Shown here piece by piece: positions 8,139-15,927 of a stretch of DNA of 43,173 nucleotides. The DNA comes from CAKSEI01 sp964403505. GTDB taxonomy: Bacteria; Bacillota; Clostridia; Oscillospirales; CAG-272. Under the pieces are notes generated by a model. The model did not search any database and had not been told where the DNA came from. It saw nothing but the letters and a program-made list of their open reading frames with translations. The position numbers and the translations under genes were made by a program. Where the stretch lies: NCBI GenBank assembly GCA_964403505.1, contig CAYOFP010000017.1:1-43173 (forward strand), written 5' to 3'. Each line of letters starts with the position of its first letter. Position 1 is the first letter of the stretch.

Positions 8139-10295
8139 ATGAAAAAATTTATTGCAATTACACTTGCGCTTGTTATGCTGCTTTCTATGGCGGCGGTGTG
8201 CCATGCAGAGACCTATTGGGACGTTCAGGCGGATTATATCAAGGCAATAGAGAAAAACGACCTTGATGCTATCATTTCCTGCGTCAAGAGACTCGAAAAA
8301 GTATACAGCTCGCCGTCGACGGAGAGCGAATATGCGAGGCTCGCCACTCCTTTTGAAAAAGCGGCGCTTGCGTATTTGAAAAAAAACATGTTTGCCGAGG
8401 CGTGCGAGTATTATAAAAAATCGTATCAGTGCTATGACTGGCTCGACAAGCACGGCACGCCGTATTTCGATAAGCTGAAGTGCCTCGATGCTATGATCAC
8501 TCATACGGGCGGCGCTTTCGAGATTTATGCAGAGGTGGCAGATCCTGTCGAATATCCGTATTACGGCGCGAAAAACGAGCCTGAAAAGGGCACATATTTC
8601 GGTTCGAGCGATATAAGTACCCATCCGGGGGAGTGCAGCGCGCAGTTAATTTATGTTCAGTATTTAACAGAGCAGATATCGAAATACCAGCAACGCTTTC
8701 CCGAAGAAGAGAGCGTGATCGAGATCGCATGGAATGTGAAAAATGAGACTTATGAGGACTTAATCGACGTTGTCGACCCGAAAAATTTCGAGTATCTGAA
8801 GAACAATGTCGATTTTCTCGCATCCCAGAATCAAAAAATTCTATTGAGATTCGGCGCTGAGGTCAACTGCTGGCAGGATCTGAATAATTATTGGGAGCCG
8901 GATAAATTTGAGAAATTCACCGAAGCTTTCAAGAAGGCATTCCGATATATCGCAGACTACGTGCATGAAAATGCGCCGAATGTCGCAATGGTTTATTCTC
9001 CGAATGATATTTCCGGCTGGTATTGCGATCCGACAGATTTTTACCCCGGGGATGAATATGTCGATTGGGTAGGTATGTCGTCGTATAATAATATCTCGAC
9101 TGCTGCAAACGGTTCGATAGAAAGCCAGACCGACGCGGCGTACAGCCGTGGCTTCTATGAAAATCAGATAATGAGAATTAAAGATATCGTAGAGGAATAT
9201 GGCTCGCGCAAGCCTATTATGATAAGTGAATGCGGTTTTTGCTACAGTAGTAATAAAAGCACGCAGACTGTCGAACACGCAGTGAGCTCTCTTTCATATT
9301 TTTATACTTATGTAAACCGCGTATATCCTCAGGTAAAGGCAGTATTTTATTTCAATACTAACTTCGGCGGTAATAATTATAAGTTGAAGGAAAATGAGGA
9401 TGTCCTTGATGCATATACAAGGACAGTCGGCTTGAATGTGTCTATGCAAGCGACAATAGGCGGCTCTGACAAATATTATACCGAGTTTTCAAAGGTAAAT
9501 GAGATAACGGACGGGCTAAAAATAAGTGCATTTGCATATTATCCCGGGTGTGAACTTTCGGTGAGCTATGCTTTCGATGGCGCAGAACCATATGTTTGTA
9601 ATTCATATCCGTATGATTATACGATCTCGAATCTGAGCGAGGGTGTGCATAAGCTCACAGCGACTCTGACTGCCGGAAAAACGACAGTTACGAAAAATTA
9701 TGGCTTATATGTCGATGAAGATGGAAGAGTCAGCACGCTCATTTCGGCGATGAAGGATGTAGGGCATTCCTTTTGGGGGTATGATAATATAGCGTATTGC
9801 CTGCACAACGGAATTTTTGCAGGAACTGCACCGGATACCTTTGCGCCGAACGCTCCGATGACCCGTGCGATGCTCGTGACCGTGCTTTATCGCCTTGATA
9901 ATAAGCCTTCTGTCGAGGGGCTCGAAAATGTGTTCTTTGATGTTAAGGACGGCACATGGTACACCGACGCCGTAAAGTGGGCGTATTCGAAAAATATCGT
10001 AGCAGGTACGAGCAAAACGACATTTTCTCCCGATACGAACATAACCCGGGAACAGACGGCGGCGATGTTGTATCGTTATGCCGCATACAAGGGATATGAT
10101 GTTGAAAATACAAACGATATATCAGACAGAATTGATTATTCAAATATCAGCGCTTACGCTGTAAAGAATATGTCGTGGGCGAATTACCACCGAATTATAT
10201 TAGGCGATAATCGCGGCTACCTTTTGCCAAAGGGAAATGCCACTCGCGCCGAGGTGGCGACAATGTTGCGTGCGTTTAATAATTTAGAGAAGTAA
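8139..10295 (+). CDS. Secreted GH26-like glycoside hydrolase with three SLH domains
   Basis: Cell-surface enzyme of 718 residues. Order: signal peptide (residues 1-23, ending CHA-E), a helical TPR-like stretch (about 25-125), a TIM-barrel region resembling family GH26 (about 130-425), a beta-sandwich region (about 430-530) and three SLH repeats (about 535-718). In the barrel, Glu241 in RFGAEVNCW fits the acid/base and Glu364 in IMISECGF fits the nucleophile; YPGDEYVDWVGMSSYN is also typical of GH26. GH26 enzymes act on mannans or mixed glucans, but the substrate here is not settled. SLH repeats anchor proteins to pyruvylated wall polymers. The start follows AAGGAGG at ideal spacing, 10 bp after the C39-like lipoprotein gene, so the two form an operon. 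Confidence 0.85.
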   Translation: MKKFIAITLALVMLLSMAAVCHAETYWDVQADYIKAIEKNDLDAIISCVKRLEKVYSSPSTESEYARLATPFEKAALAYLKKNMFAEACEYYKKSYQCYDWLDKHGTPYFDKLKCLDAMITHTGGAFEIYAEVADPVEYPYYGAKNEPEKGTYFGSSDISTHPGECSAQLIYVQYLTEQISKYQQRFPEEESVIEIAWNVKNETYEDLIDVVDPKNFEYLKNNVDFLASQNQKILLRFGAEVNCWQDLNNYWEPDKFEKFTEAFKKAFRYIADYVHENAPNVAMVYSPNDISGWYCDPTDFYPGDEYVDWVGMSSYNNISTAANGSIESQTDAAYSRGFYENQIMRIKDIVEEYGSRKPIMISECGFCYSSNKSTQTVEHAVSSLSYFYTYVNRVYPQVKAVFYFNTNFGGNNYKLKENEDVLDAYTRTVGLNVSMQATIGGSDKYYTEFSKVNEITDGLKISAFAYYPGCELSVSYAFDGAEPYVCNSYPYDYTISNLSEGVHKLTATLTAGKTTVTKNYGLYVDEDGRVSTLISAMKDVGHSFWGYDNIAYCLHNGIFAGTAPDTFAPNAPMTRAMLVTVLYRLDNKPSVEGLENVFFDVKDGTWYTDAVKWAYSKNIVAGTSKTTFSPDTNITREQTAAMLYRYAAYKGYDVENTNDISDRIDYSNISAYAVKNMSWANYHRIILGDNRGYLLPKGNATRAEVATMLRAFNNLEK

Positions 10296-10303
10296 AAAAA
10301 ACA

Positions 10304-10343
10304 AAACAGGCTGTGAAAAACAAAAGTTTTTCACAGCCTGTTT
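10304..10343. terminator. Bidirectional terminator between GH26-like gene and citrate synthase
   Basis: An 18-bp perfect stem (AAACAGGCTGTGAAAAAC and its complement) with a 4-nt loop lies between two convergent genes. An A-run precedes it and a T-rich stretch follows it, so it can stop both. Confidence 0.9.
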
Positions 10344-10347
10344 CAAT

Positions 10348-11703
10348 TTATCTTTCATCGAGAGGAGTATATTCTCTCTTATCACATATGCTTATGTAAG
10401 CGGGACGGATGATTTTGCCGGAGTTGACAAGCTCTTCTAATCGGTGAGCGCTCCATCCTGCGATACGCGCTATGGCGAAGATCGGCGTGTATAGCTCGCG
10501 CGGTATGCCGAGCATATCATAGGCAAAGCCACTGTAAAAATCGACATTTGCCGAGACGCCCTTGTATATCTTTTTCTTTTCCGCTATTATCTCGGGTGCG
10601 AATTTTTCTACTTTTTTGCCAAGCTCGTAATCGGCTTCCTTGCCTTTTTCCTTTGCCAGACTGCCAACAAAATCACGGAATATGACTGCTCTCGGGTCGG
10701 AAATGGAATAAACCGCATGACCTATGCCGTAGATGAGTCCCGAGCGGTCAAATGCTTTTCCGTCAACGAGATCGGCTAAGTATTGCTTTATTTCGGTATC
10801 GCTGTTTACATTGATATGTGCTCTCATATCGTCAAACATACGTGTGACTTTCAGGTTGGCTCCGCCGTGGCGGGGGCCTTTGAGAGAACACAGCGCCGCC
10901 GCAATAGCAGAGTAAGTGTCTGTTCCTGATGATGTCACGACATGGGTCGTGAAAGAGGAGTTATTTCCTCCGCCGTGCTCGGCATGTAAAACCAACGCCA
11001 TATCGAGGACCTTCGCCTCAAGAGAAGAATAGTTCGAATCCGGGCGGAGCATATGCAGGATATTTTCCGCAGTCGACAGCTTTTCGTCCGGTTTGTGAAT
11101 GACGAGCGACTCGATATTATTATAGAACATATGCGCCTGATATCCGTAAACGGCAAATTCAGGCAGTACGGCGATGAGCTGTAAGCACTGACGCATAACG
11201 TTATCGGCTGAGATGTCGTTCGGGTTCGGGTCGTATGAAAAGAGCGTCAGTACACTACGTGTCAGAGTATTCATCATATCTTCGCTCGGCGCTTTCATAA
11301 TAACGTCACGCAGGAAGTTTTTTGGCAGCTTCCTGTATGACGCAAGAAGCGCACGGAATCGATCGAGCTCGTCTTTTGTAGGCAGCTCGCCTGCGAGGAG
11401 GAGATAGATCACTTCCTCAAAGCCCTGGCGTCCGTCAGACATAAAGCCGTTTATGATATCGTGTACGTTGATGCCGCGGTAATACAGTTCCCCTGCGGCA
11501 GGGACTTCCTTTCCGTCGACTATTTTTGTTTGTTTGATTTCTGATATTTCAGTCAGCCCTGCGACAACGCCCTTACCGTTGATATCACGCAGACCTCGCT
11601 TTACATCGTACTGTTTGTAAAGGGCAGGGTCGATCGTACAGGACTTACGCATTTTATCAGTAAGTGTGTTTATCATATTGTTTTCATTCATGCCGTCTTT
11701 CAT
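10348..11703 (-). CDS. gltA: Citrate synthase
   Basis: Condenses acetyl-CoA and oxaloacetate to citrate. The 451-residue protein has an N-terminal lead of about 40 residues before the conserved core. Active-site segments are visible: His in LHAEHGGGNNSS, His in YGIGHAVYSISDPR and Asp in SANVDFYSGFAY. The longer, Clostridia-type form with a large N-terminal region fits the length. GAGGAG lies 7 nt before ATG 11703. It is alone in its transcript: aconitase and isocitrate dehydrogenase are not adjacent, so it probably feeds glutamate synthesis rather than a full cycle, which is inference. The product call is very secure; whether the stereochemistry is Si or Re cannot be read here, but Re-synthases belong to another family. 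Confidence 0.96.
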   Translation of the reverse strand: MKDGMNENNMINTLTDKMRKSCTIDPALYKQYDVKRGLRDINGKGVVAGLTEISEIKQTKIVDGKEVPAAGELYYRGINVHDIINGFMSDGRQGFEEVIYLLLAGELPTKDELDRFRALLASYRKLPKNFLRDVIMKAPSEDMMNTLTRSVLTLFSYDPNPNDISADNVMRQCLQLIAVLPEFAVYGYQAHMFYNNIESLVIHKPDEKLSTAENILHMLRPDSNYSSLEAKVLDMALVLHAEHGGGNNSSFTTHVVTSSGTDTYSAIAAALCSLKGPRHGGANLKVTRMFDDMRAHINVNSDTEIKQYLADLVDGKAFDRSGLIYGIGHAVYSISDPRAVIFRDFVGSLAKEKGKEADYELGKKVEKFAPEIIAEKKKIYKGVSANVDFYSGFAYDMLGIPRELYTPIFAIARIAGWSAHRLEELVNSGKIIRPAYISICDKREYTPLDER

Positions 11704-11732
11704 TTTTCGACTCTCCTCATTGATTTTATAAT

Positions 11733-11761
11733 ATTATACCATATTTTTATTGATAAGTAAA
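11733..11761 (-). promoter_or_regulatory. Citrate synthase promoter with extended -10
   Basis: TTTACT (11761-11756), a 17-bp spacer and TATAAT (11738-11733) preceded by TGG, that is, an extended -10. It lies divergent from the padR promoter. Confidence 0.75.
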
Positions 11762-11787
11762 ATACCTTTTGTTAAATTTTATAAGAA

Positions 11788-11822
11788 ATACCTTGACAGG
11801 CGAGGTATCTATATGTTATGAT
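11788..11822 (+). promoter_or_regulatory. padR operon promoter with an overlapping inverted repeat (likely operator)
   Basis: TTGACA (11793-11798) and TATGAT (11817-11822) have an 18-bp spacer. A perfect dyad ATACCT-N9-AGGTAT (11788-11808) covers the -35 box. PadR regulators usually bind such spaced dyads in their own promoters, so autorepression is the natural reading. Confidence 0.65.
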
Positions 11823-11846
11823 ATATGTGTTGAAAGGAGGTATGGC

Positions 11847-12209
11847 ATGTCAATCGCAGCGGACCTGATACGAGGTCATACGGATGCGTTGATACTTTCG
11901 ATCTTGATGCGTCACGACAGCTATGGATACGATATCAATAAAACGATCCTATCCGGCTCGGGAGGCGCATATGAATTAAAGGAGGCGACATTATATACCG
12001 CCTTCAAACGATTAGAGGACATGGGCGCCGTCTCTTCCTATTGGGGAGACGAGAGCGTCGGTGCGAGAAGAAAGTATTATACGATCACAGATAAAGGCAA
12101 AGAGCTTTATATGAAATTATATCACGAGTGGCAGAATGCCAAGGGCATCATAGACGCACTTATGTATACGGAGGAAAACAATGAGACAAAAGCTGATGAA
12201 TTATATTGA
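11847..12209 (+). CDS. PadR-family transcriptional regulator
   Basis: Small winged-helix repressor, 120 residues. It contains the PadR signature: LILSILMRHDSYGYDI, then EATLYTAFKRLEDMGAV and RRKYYTITDKGKEL for the recognition helix and wing. The C-terminal helix is short. The open frame runs further upstream, but AAAGGAGG at about 11834 sets the start at ATG 11847. It overlaps the next gene by 29 bp. Operons of PadR, a DUF1700-like membrane protein and a DUF4097 protein are common in Firmicutes and often respond to cell-envelope stress. The effector cannot be read from the sequence. The operator-like dyad over its promoter suggests it controls this operon. Confidence 0.92.
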   Translation: MSIAADLIRGHTDALILSILMRHDSYGYDINKTILSGSGGAYELKEATLYTAFKRLEDMGAVSSYWGDESVGARRKYYTITDKGKELYMKLYHEWQNAKGIIDALMYTEENNETKADELY

Positions 12210-12801
12210 ATTTCTTTTCAAGGATTCACCCGACCAAACTGATTTGAAAAATGAGATAATGCTTAATTCCCTCGATAAATTCGACGATATGGTATCGGGC
12301 GGCATGAGCGAGGACGACGCATTTAACAGTGCGGTCTCCGGTATCGGTGATATCAGCGCTCTGCTCGGCGAGGGGAAAAAGAAAGAAGCTGTGACAAATA
12401 GTAGTAATAAGCCGCGTGCAGTGATGCTCGCAATCGCTGTTGCGCTGTATATACTCAGCGTAGTGCCTTGTATTATTTTCGAGGGTGACGATACTGTCGC
12501 ACCGTCGCTTATGTTTGCTATGATCGCCATTGCAACGGGGCTTATCATATATCGCTCTACGGCGTATAAAAAATATGAAGAACAAACGGATGCCGAGCAC
12601 AGTGCGAAGAATAAAGAACCGCAGAATGAGGGCAAGAGAATGCTCAAGAAAAGCGTGCAGGCGGCTTTCTGGATGATATGCATTGCGGCATATTTTATCG
12701 TCAGCTTCACCACCGGCGCATGGTATGTCACGTGGGTAATATTTTTGATAGGCGGTGCTGTGTCAAGTATCATAGATGCGGCGTTTTCGCTGAGAGAGTG
12801 A
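12181..12801 (+). CDS. DUF1700-like membrane protein, partner of PadR
   Basis: A 206-residue protein with a soluble N-terminus (about 1-70) like the permease-prefix/DUF1700 domain: a helix, then FKDSPDQTDLKNEIMLNSLDK and a GMSEDDAFNSAVSGIGD motif. Four hydrophobic segments follow, two at about 78-122 and two at about 160-200, separated by a charged cytoplasmic stretch. The start ATG 12181 lies inside the end of padR and is preceded by GGAGG. Its exact job is unknown; in related operons such proteins sit next to PadR regulators and are thought to link the membrane to them. The family call rests on pattern and context. Confidence 0.75.
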   Translation: MRQKLMNYIEFLFKDSPDQTDLKNEIMLNSLDKFDDMVSGGMSEDDAFNSAVSGIGDISALLGEGKKKEAVTNSSNKPRAVMLAIAVALYILSVVPCIIFEGDDTVAPSLMFAMIAIATGLIIYRSTAYKKYEEQTDAEHSAKNKEPQNEGKRMLKKSVQAAFWMICIAAYFIVSFTTGAWYVTWVIFLIGGAVSSIIDAAFSLRE

Positions 12802-12809
12802 GGTAGAAA

Positions 12810-13673
12810 ATGAAGACTTCAAAAATTGCTGCAATAATCATATGGTCGCTCGTTGCGATACTTCTGACGGTGTTTCTTGTCGCAGCGATCAATTACGGGA
12901 ATTTCGGTTTTATCGGATGGAGCGGTATCGCAATGTATGATTCGCCCGAGGATTATACCGTAGGAGGGTTTGAGATAGCAGATACGGAAGCGCTGAGAGA
13001 TATTGAAATAAACTGGATCAGCGGCAGTGTAAAGGTCGTAGCGTATGACGGAGACGTCATAACATGTACCGAGAGTGAGACCAAGCGGGAGGAGGACCGT
13101 CTGCGCTGGAAATATGAGGACGGAAACTTAACGATACAGTATTGTAAACCGAGGAAGTTTATCTTTTCTTTCGGCCATACTATAAAAGATAAAGACCTCG
13201 TGCTCTATATACCGAAGAGTATCACGGAGATAGGCAAGCTCAGAATAGACAGCGTGTCGGCGGATATCGATGCGAACGGAATTATCTGCAAGGAACTCGG
13301 GATAGAGAGTGTTTCAGGGCGCTCGGAGTGTGCCGGGATGAGCTCTGATATCATAAATATCGATGTAGTCTCGGGTAATGTAAGCATCGAGGGAAGCTCG
13401 GCGACGGTACATTGTGATACCGTGTCGGGTAATATCAGATTGACGGACAGCGTTATGCCGTCGGAGGTGGATATCGAATCAGTCTCGGGCGATATCATAT
13501 TGAATATAGCAGACGGAGACGGATTTACGGCAAACTTTGACTCTGTTTCGGGCGAGTTCAGCTGTGATTTCAGCACTGTGAAAAACGGGAAAAAATATGT
13601 ATCCGGCGACGGAAGCGGAGTATATTCCTTTGAAACCGTTTCGGGCGATGTTACGATAAATAAGATAAACTAA
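12810..13673 (+). CDS. DUF4097-family beta-helix-like membrane-anchored protein
   Basis: A 287-residue protein with one N-terminal membrane helix (about 8-30); the rest lies outside or on the membrane surface. From about residue 65 on it is built of short beta strands, with at least seven copies of a [DE]-x-VSG/VSA motif (such as DSVSAD, ESVSGD, DTVSGN) spaced about 18-20 residues apart. This is the hallmark of DUF4097, related to LiaG of the envelope-stress operon in Bacillus. It is the last gene of the padR operon, 8 bp after the membrane protein gene, with GAGGT before the ATG. Function is unproven; a role in envelope stress or adhesion is inferred. Confidence 0.85.
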   Translation: MKTSKIAAIIIWSLVAILLTVFLVAAINYGNFGFIGWSGIAMYDSPEDYTVGGFEIADTEALRDIEINWISGSVKVVAYDGDVITCTESETKREEDRLRWKYEDGNLTIQYCKPRKFIFSFGHTIKDKDLVLYIPKSITEIGKLRIDSVSADIDANGIICKELGIESVSGRSECAGMSSDIINIDVVSGNVSIEGSSATVHCDTVSGNIRLTDSVMPSEVDIESVSGDIILNIADGDGFTANFDSVSGEFSCDFSTVKNGKKYVSGDGSGVYSFETVSGDVTINKIN

Positions 13674-13679
13674 AAAAAT

Positions 13680-13707
13680 ACGCTGAAGAGCAATCGTTCT
13701 TCAGCGT
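13680..13707. terminator. Bidirectional terminator between DUF4097 gene and glycosyltransferase gene
   Basis: A 10-bp perfect stem (ACGCTGAAGA with its complement) and an 8-nt loop, with an A-run before and a T-run after, lies between convergent genes. Confidence 0.88.
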
Positions 13708-13713
13708 GATTTT

Positions 13714-14736
13714 TTAATTAAACTTATAAATCTTATTCGCCAGACGGTAGATGATGATGTCAACCTCGAAGCCTAATTTCGATTTTGTATTCAGTGCAAT
13801 ACCGAGAAATTTTCTTCTGAGCTTGCGGTATACGGGCGGATCCTGTTCCTTAAGATAGTTCCATATCTCTTTTTTCTTCTCGGCGCCGTTGTTTTCCTCG
13901 CTCGACAGCATACAGAATATGGACGATACCATCATCATCGACATCAGGTAATGCATAATATATTTCTTTTGCTGTATGTGCCTTGCCTCGGCAGGCTTTT
14001 TGGCGTCGATGAGGATCTTTGTTACAAGGAGCTGCTGGTCGAGGCGCTTGATCATATTCGCCTCGTTTACAGACTGATCGTCACGGCCGATGAAATAACG
14101 GTACATATCGCAGTTGATATAGTATATTTTCTCGACATGGGTGAGGGGAATATACGCATATATATTATCGACATAGAATGTGTGCTTCGGGAATGTTATG
14201 CCCGATGCCCGGAGCACCTCGGTCCGGTAGGTGAGCGTGTGCATAGTCAGATAATGACTCTGATTGAATCTGCCCATTTCATTCCATGCGAAGACTCTGC
14301 CTTCCGGCAATATTTTTGCGAAGCTGTTTGTGTGGCTCTTACCCTCGTGTACCCGCTCGTAGACGTAATTTGTGATGATAAGATCGGGGAGATTGTTTTT
14401 ATCTCTCTGGGTCTTGATCGCAGAAATGAACTTGGCAAGAGATTCTTCGTCCAGCCAGTCGTCGCTGTCCACAACCTTGAAGTAAACGCCGCCCGCATTT
14501 GTTATCCCGGTGTATACGGCATCGCCGTGACCGCCGTTTTCCTTGTGTATCGCTCTGCATATCGTCGGATATTTCGCCGCATATTCATCGGCAATCTGCG
14601 CGGTATTATCTTTATTTGAGCCGTCGTTGATGATCAGTATTTCCGCATCCTCGCCGACTGTGAGCAGGGAAGAGATGCATTTATCCATATATTCTGCCGA
14701 GTTATAGCAGGGAACGGCAAATGTGATTAGCTTCAT
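13714..14736 (-). CDS. Family 2 glycosyltransferase
   Basis: A 340-residue enzyme that transfers a sugar from a nucleotide-sugar, probably at the inner membrane face. The N-terminal GT-A fold is clear: TFAVPCYNSAEYMDKC, then EILIINDGSNKDNT, and the metal-binding motif in FKVVDSDDWLDEES. The C-terminal 150 residues are specific to this subgroup and contain no clear membrane helix, though a hydrophobic patch (MHYLMSMMMVSSIFCML) lies near residue 265. The acceptor is unknown; no other glycan genes are adjacent. The start follows GAGGAA. The gene begins right after the terminator of the rpmA operon with no clear promoter of its own, so readthrough may express it. Confidence 0.88.
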   Translation of the reverse strand: MKLITFAVPCYNSAEYMDKCISSLLTVGEDAEILIINDGSNKDNTAQIADEYAAKYPTICRAIHKENGGHGDAVYTGITNAGGVYFKVVDSDDWLDEESLAKFISAIKTQRDKNNLPDLIITNYVYERVHEGKSHTNSFAKILPEGRVFAWNEMGRFNQSHYLTMHTLTYRTEVLRASGITFPKHTFYVDNIYAYIPLTHVEKIYYINCDMYRYFIGRDDQSVNEANMIKRLDQQLLVTKILIDAKKPAEARHIQQKKYIMHYLMSMMMVSSIFCMLSSEENNGAEKKKEIWNYLKEQDPPVYRKLRRKFLGIALNTKSKLGFEVDIIIYRLANKIYKFN

Positions 14737-14753
14737 ATATTATTCCTCGGAAA

Positions 14754-14786
14754 TAAAAAACCGGTAAAGAGCTATTCTTTACCGGT
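14754..14786 (-). terminator. Terminator of the rplU-prp-rpmA operon
   Basis: An 11-bp perfect stem (ACCGGTAAAGA with its complement), 5-nt loop and six T residues on the minus strand. A second hairpin, CGGTTTTA paired with TAAAACCG, lies between it and the rpmA stop. The glycosyltransferase ribosome site follows about 5 nt after the T-run. Confidence 0.88.
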
Positions 14787-14837
14787 CCTGTTTTTTTGTA
14801 AAACCAACGGTTTTATAAAGTCTTAAAACCGGCGATT

Positions 14838-15116
14838 TCAGTCTGCATATACGCTGACACACTTCTTGTTGCGTGTTACATGCTCAAACTTAACTGTTCC
14901 GTCGATAAGAGCGAAGAGAGTATCGTCTGTTCCGATACCGACATTCTTACCGGGACGGATATGAGTTCCGCGTTGTCTTACGAGAATGTTGCCGGCGACA
15001 ACGTGCTGACCGTCAGCCTTCTTTGTGCCGAGACGCTTCGACTCGCTGTCACGTCCGTTCTTTGTAGAACCAACACCCTTTTTGTGTGCGAAGAACTGTA
15101 AACTGATTCTTAACAT
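14838..15116 (-). CDS. rpmA: 50S ribosomal protein L27
   Basis: Ribosomal protein whose N-terminus reaches towards the peptidyl-transferase centre. The 92-residue frame begins MLRISLQFFAHKKGVG: the segment up to QFFA is the Firmicute-type N-terminal extension that must be cut off by the protease Prp, and the mature protein starts AHKKG or HKKG. The rest (GSTKNGRDSESKRLG, RQRGTHIRPG) is standard L27. The open frame continues upstream, but GGAGG is placed for ATG 15116. It is the third gene of the rplU-prp-rpmA operon and is followed by two hairpins, the second a strong terminator. Confidence 0.97.
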   Translation of the reverse strand: MLRISLQFFAHKKGVGSTKNGRDSESKRLGTKKADGQHVVAGNILVRQRGTHIRPGKNVGIGTDDTLFALIDGTVKFEHVTRNKKCVSVYAD

Positions 15117-15138
15117 CTTTGTTTCCTCCGTTTTTAAT

Positions 15139-15489
15139 TCATGCTTCTGCTTCAGAAACATCCATATAGTCGTAATATTCCTCTAACATATCGTTTAGCT
15201 GAATGAAATACGCCTCGATCAGACCGGATACTGCAAAACGCTTTGCTTCATCGTCCTCGTGCTCGGGCAAAGCCCCGTATGCGAGAACCTCGATCGTTGC
15301 GTTTTCCTCGTCGATCTTATACTCGATGTTTGAAGCGTAGGTAACCTCGACTGCATTTATTATCAGCATAGTCATGGCAGAGAATGCTGCGCATACGATA
15401 TCATCGCCGCTTTCAGCGAAACCTGCATGTCCCTCTTCTTTAAAGCCGAAATAAACGCCGTCCCTTTTGTAAAAAGTAAACTTGGTCAT
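15139..15489 (-). CDS. prp: Ribosomal-processing cysteine protease Prp
   Basis: Cysteine protease that removes the N-terminal extension of L27 during ribosome assembly. The 116-residue protein has the catalytic pair in one motif: His21 in EEGHAGFAESGDD and Cys33 in IVCAAFSAM. Size and position between rplU and rpmA are those of the Bacillus and Staphylococcus gene (ysxB/prp). It starts 4 bp after the rplU stop with only a weak ribosome site, so translation probably depends on ribosomes leaving rplU. Its predicted target, the SLQFFA extension, is encoded by the next gene. Confidence 0.95.
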   Translation of the reverse strand: MTKFTFYKRDGVYFGFKEEGHAGFAESGDDIVCAAFSAMTMLIINAVEVTYASNIEYKIDEENATIEVLAYGALPEHEDDEAKRFAVSGLIEAYFIQLNDMLEEYYDYMDVSEAEA

Positions 15490-15493
15490 TTTA

Positions 15494-15805
15494 TCAGCCG
15501 TTTATAGCGCTGATCTGAACCTTGGTGTAGGGCTGTCTGTGACCCATTTTTCTTTTTTCGTTCTTCTTGGGCTTGTAGGTCATGACATAGATCTTCTTAC
15601 CCTTGCCGTTCTTTACGACATTGGCAGAGACGGTAGCACCTTCTACATAAGGAGCGCCGACCTTGAAGTCAGCACCGTTTGATACTGCAAGTACCTTGTC
15701 GAATGTTACGGAAGAACCTTCCTCAGCCTCGAGCTTCTCGATGAAGAGAATATCTCCCTCGTTAACCTTGTACTGCTTTCCGCCGGTTTCGATAACTGCA
15801 AACAC
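15494..15805 (-). CDS. rplU: 50S ribosomal protein L21
   Basis: Ribosomal large-subunit protein of 103 residues: FAVIETGGKQYKVNEGD at the start and KPKKNEKRKMGHRQPYTKVQI at the end are classical. The open frame extends 20 codons upstream through the leader, but GAGGTG lies 7 nt before a GTG at 15805, which gives the standard length and N-terminus. It heads the rplU-prp-rpmA operon. A structured leader of about 85 nt precedes it and is a candidate for autoregulation by L21 or by another ribosomal protein. Confidence 0.97.
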   Translation of the reverse strand: MFAVIETGGKQYKVNEGDILFIEKLEAEEGSSVTFDKVLAVSNGADFKVGAPYVEGATVSANVVKNGKGKKIYVMTYKPKKNEKRKMGHRQPYTKVQISAING

Positions 15806-15811
15806 GAAAAG

Positions 15812-15891
15812 CACCTCACTTTCTTTATGCGTCATTGACGCGGACTCGCTAACGCAGGTAAGCATAGCTTTTACAGACCTGCATTATGCGG
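15812..15891 (-). ncRNA. L21 leader (structured 5' region of rplU)
   Basis: Between the start site expected near 15891 and the rplU ribosome site there are two hairpins on the minus strand: GCAGGT paired with ACCTGC, then TGCGT paired with ACGCA. Their place and arrangement match the L21 leader element known in Firmicutes. I cannot check the covariance model, so the boundaries are approximate. Confidence 0.7.
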
Positions 15892-15897
15892 CAAATT

Positions 15898-15927
15898 ATT
15901 ATACCACGCTTGTCATGCCTTTGTCAA
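15898..15927 (-). promoter_or_regulatory. rplU operon promoter, inside the 3' end of folD
   Basis: TTGACA (15927-15922), an 18-bp spacer and TATAAT (15903-15898) with an extended TGG. The -35 box is formed by codons for Leu-Thr near the end of folD, which reads the same way. Confidence 0.85.

Noticed and set aside
13205..13576. Repeats in the DUF4097 gene considered as tandem DNA repeats
   Set aside because: The DNA copies differ strongly; the repeat is at protein level (VSG strands) and belongs to the family fold.
13951..14619. 222-codon frame on the plus strand opposite the glycosyltransferase gene
   Set aside because: The minus-strand frame has clear GT-A motifs; the plus frame has no family likeness and no ribosome site.
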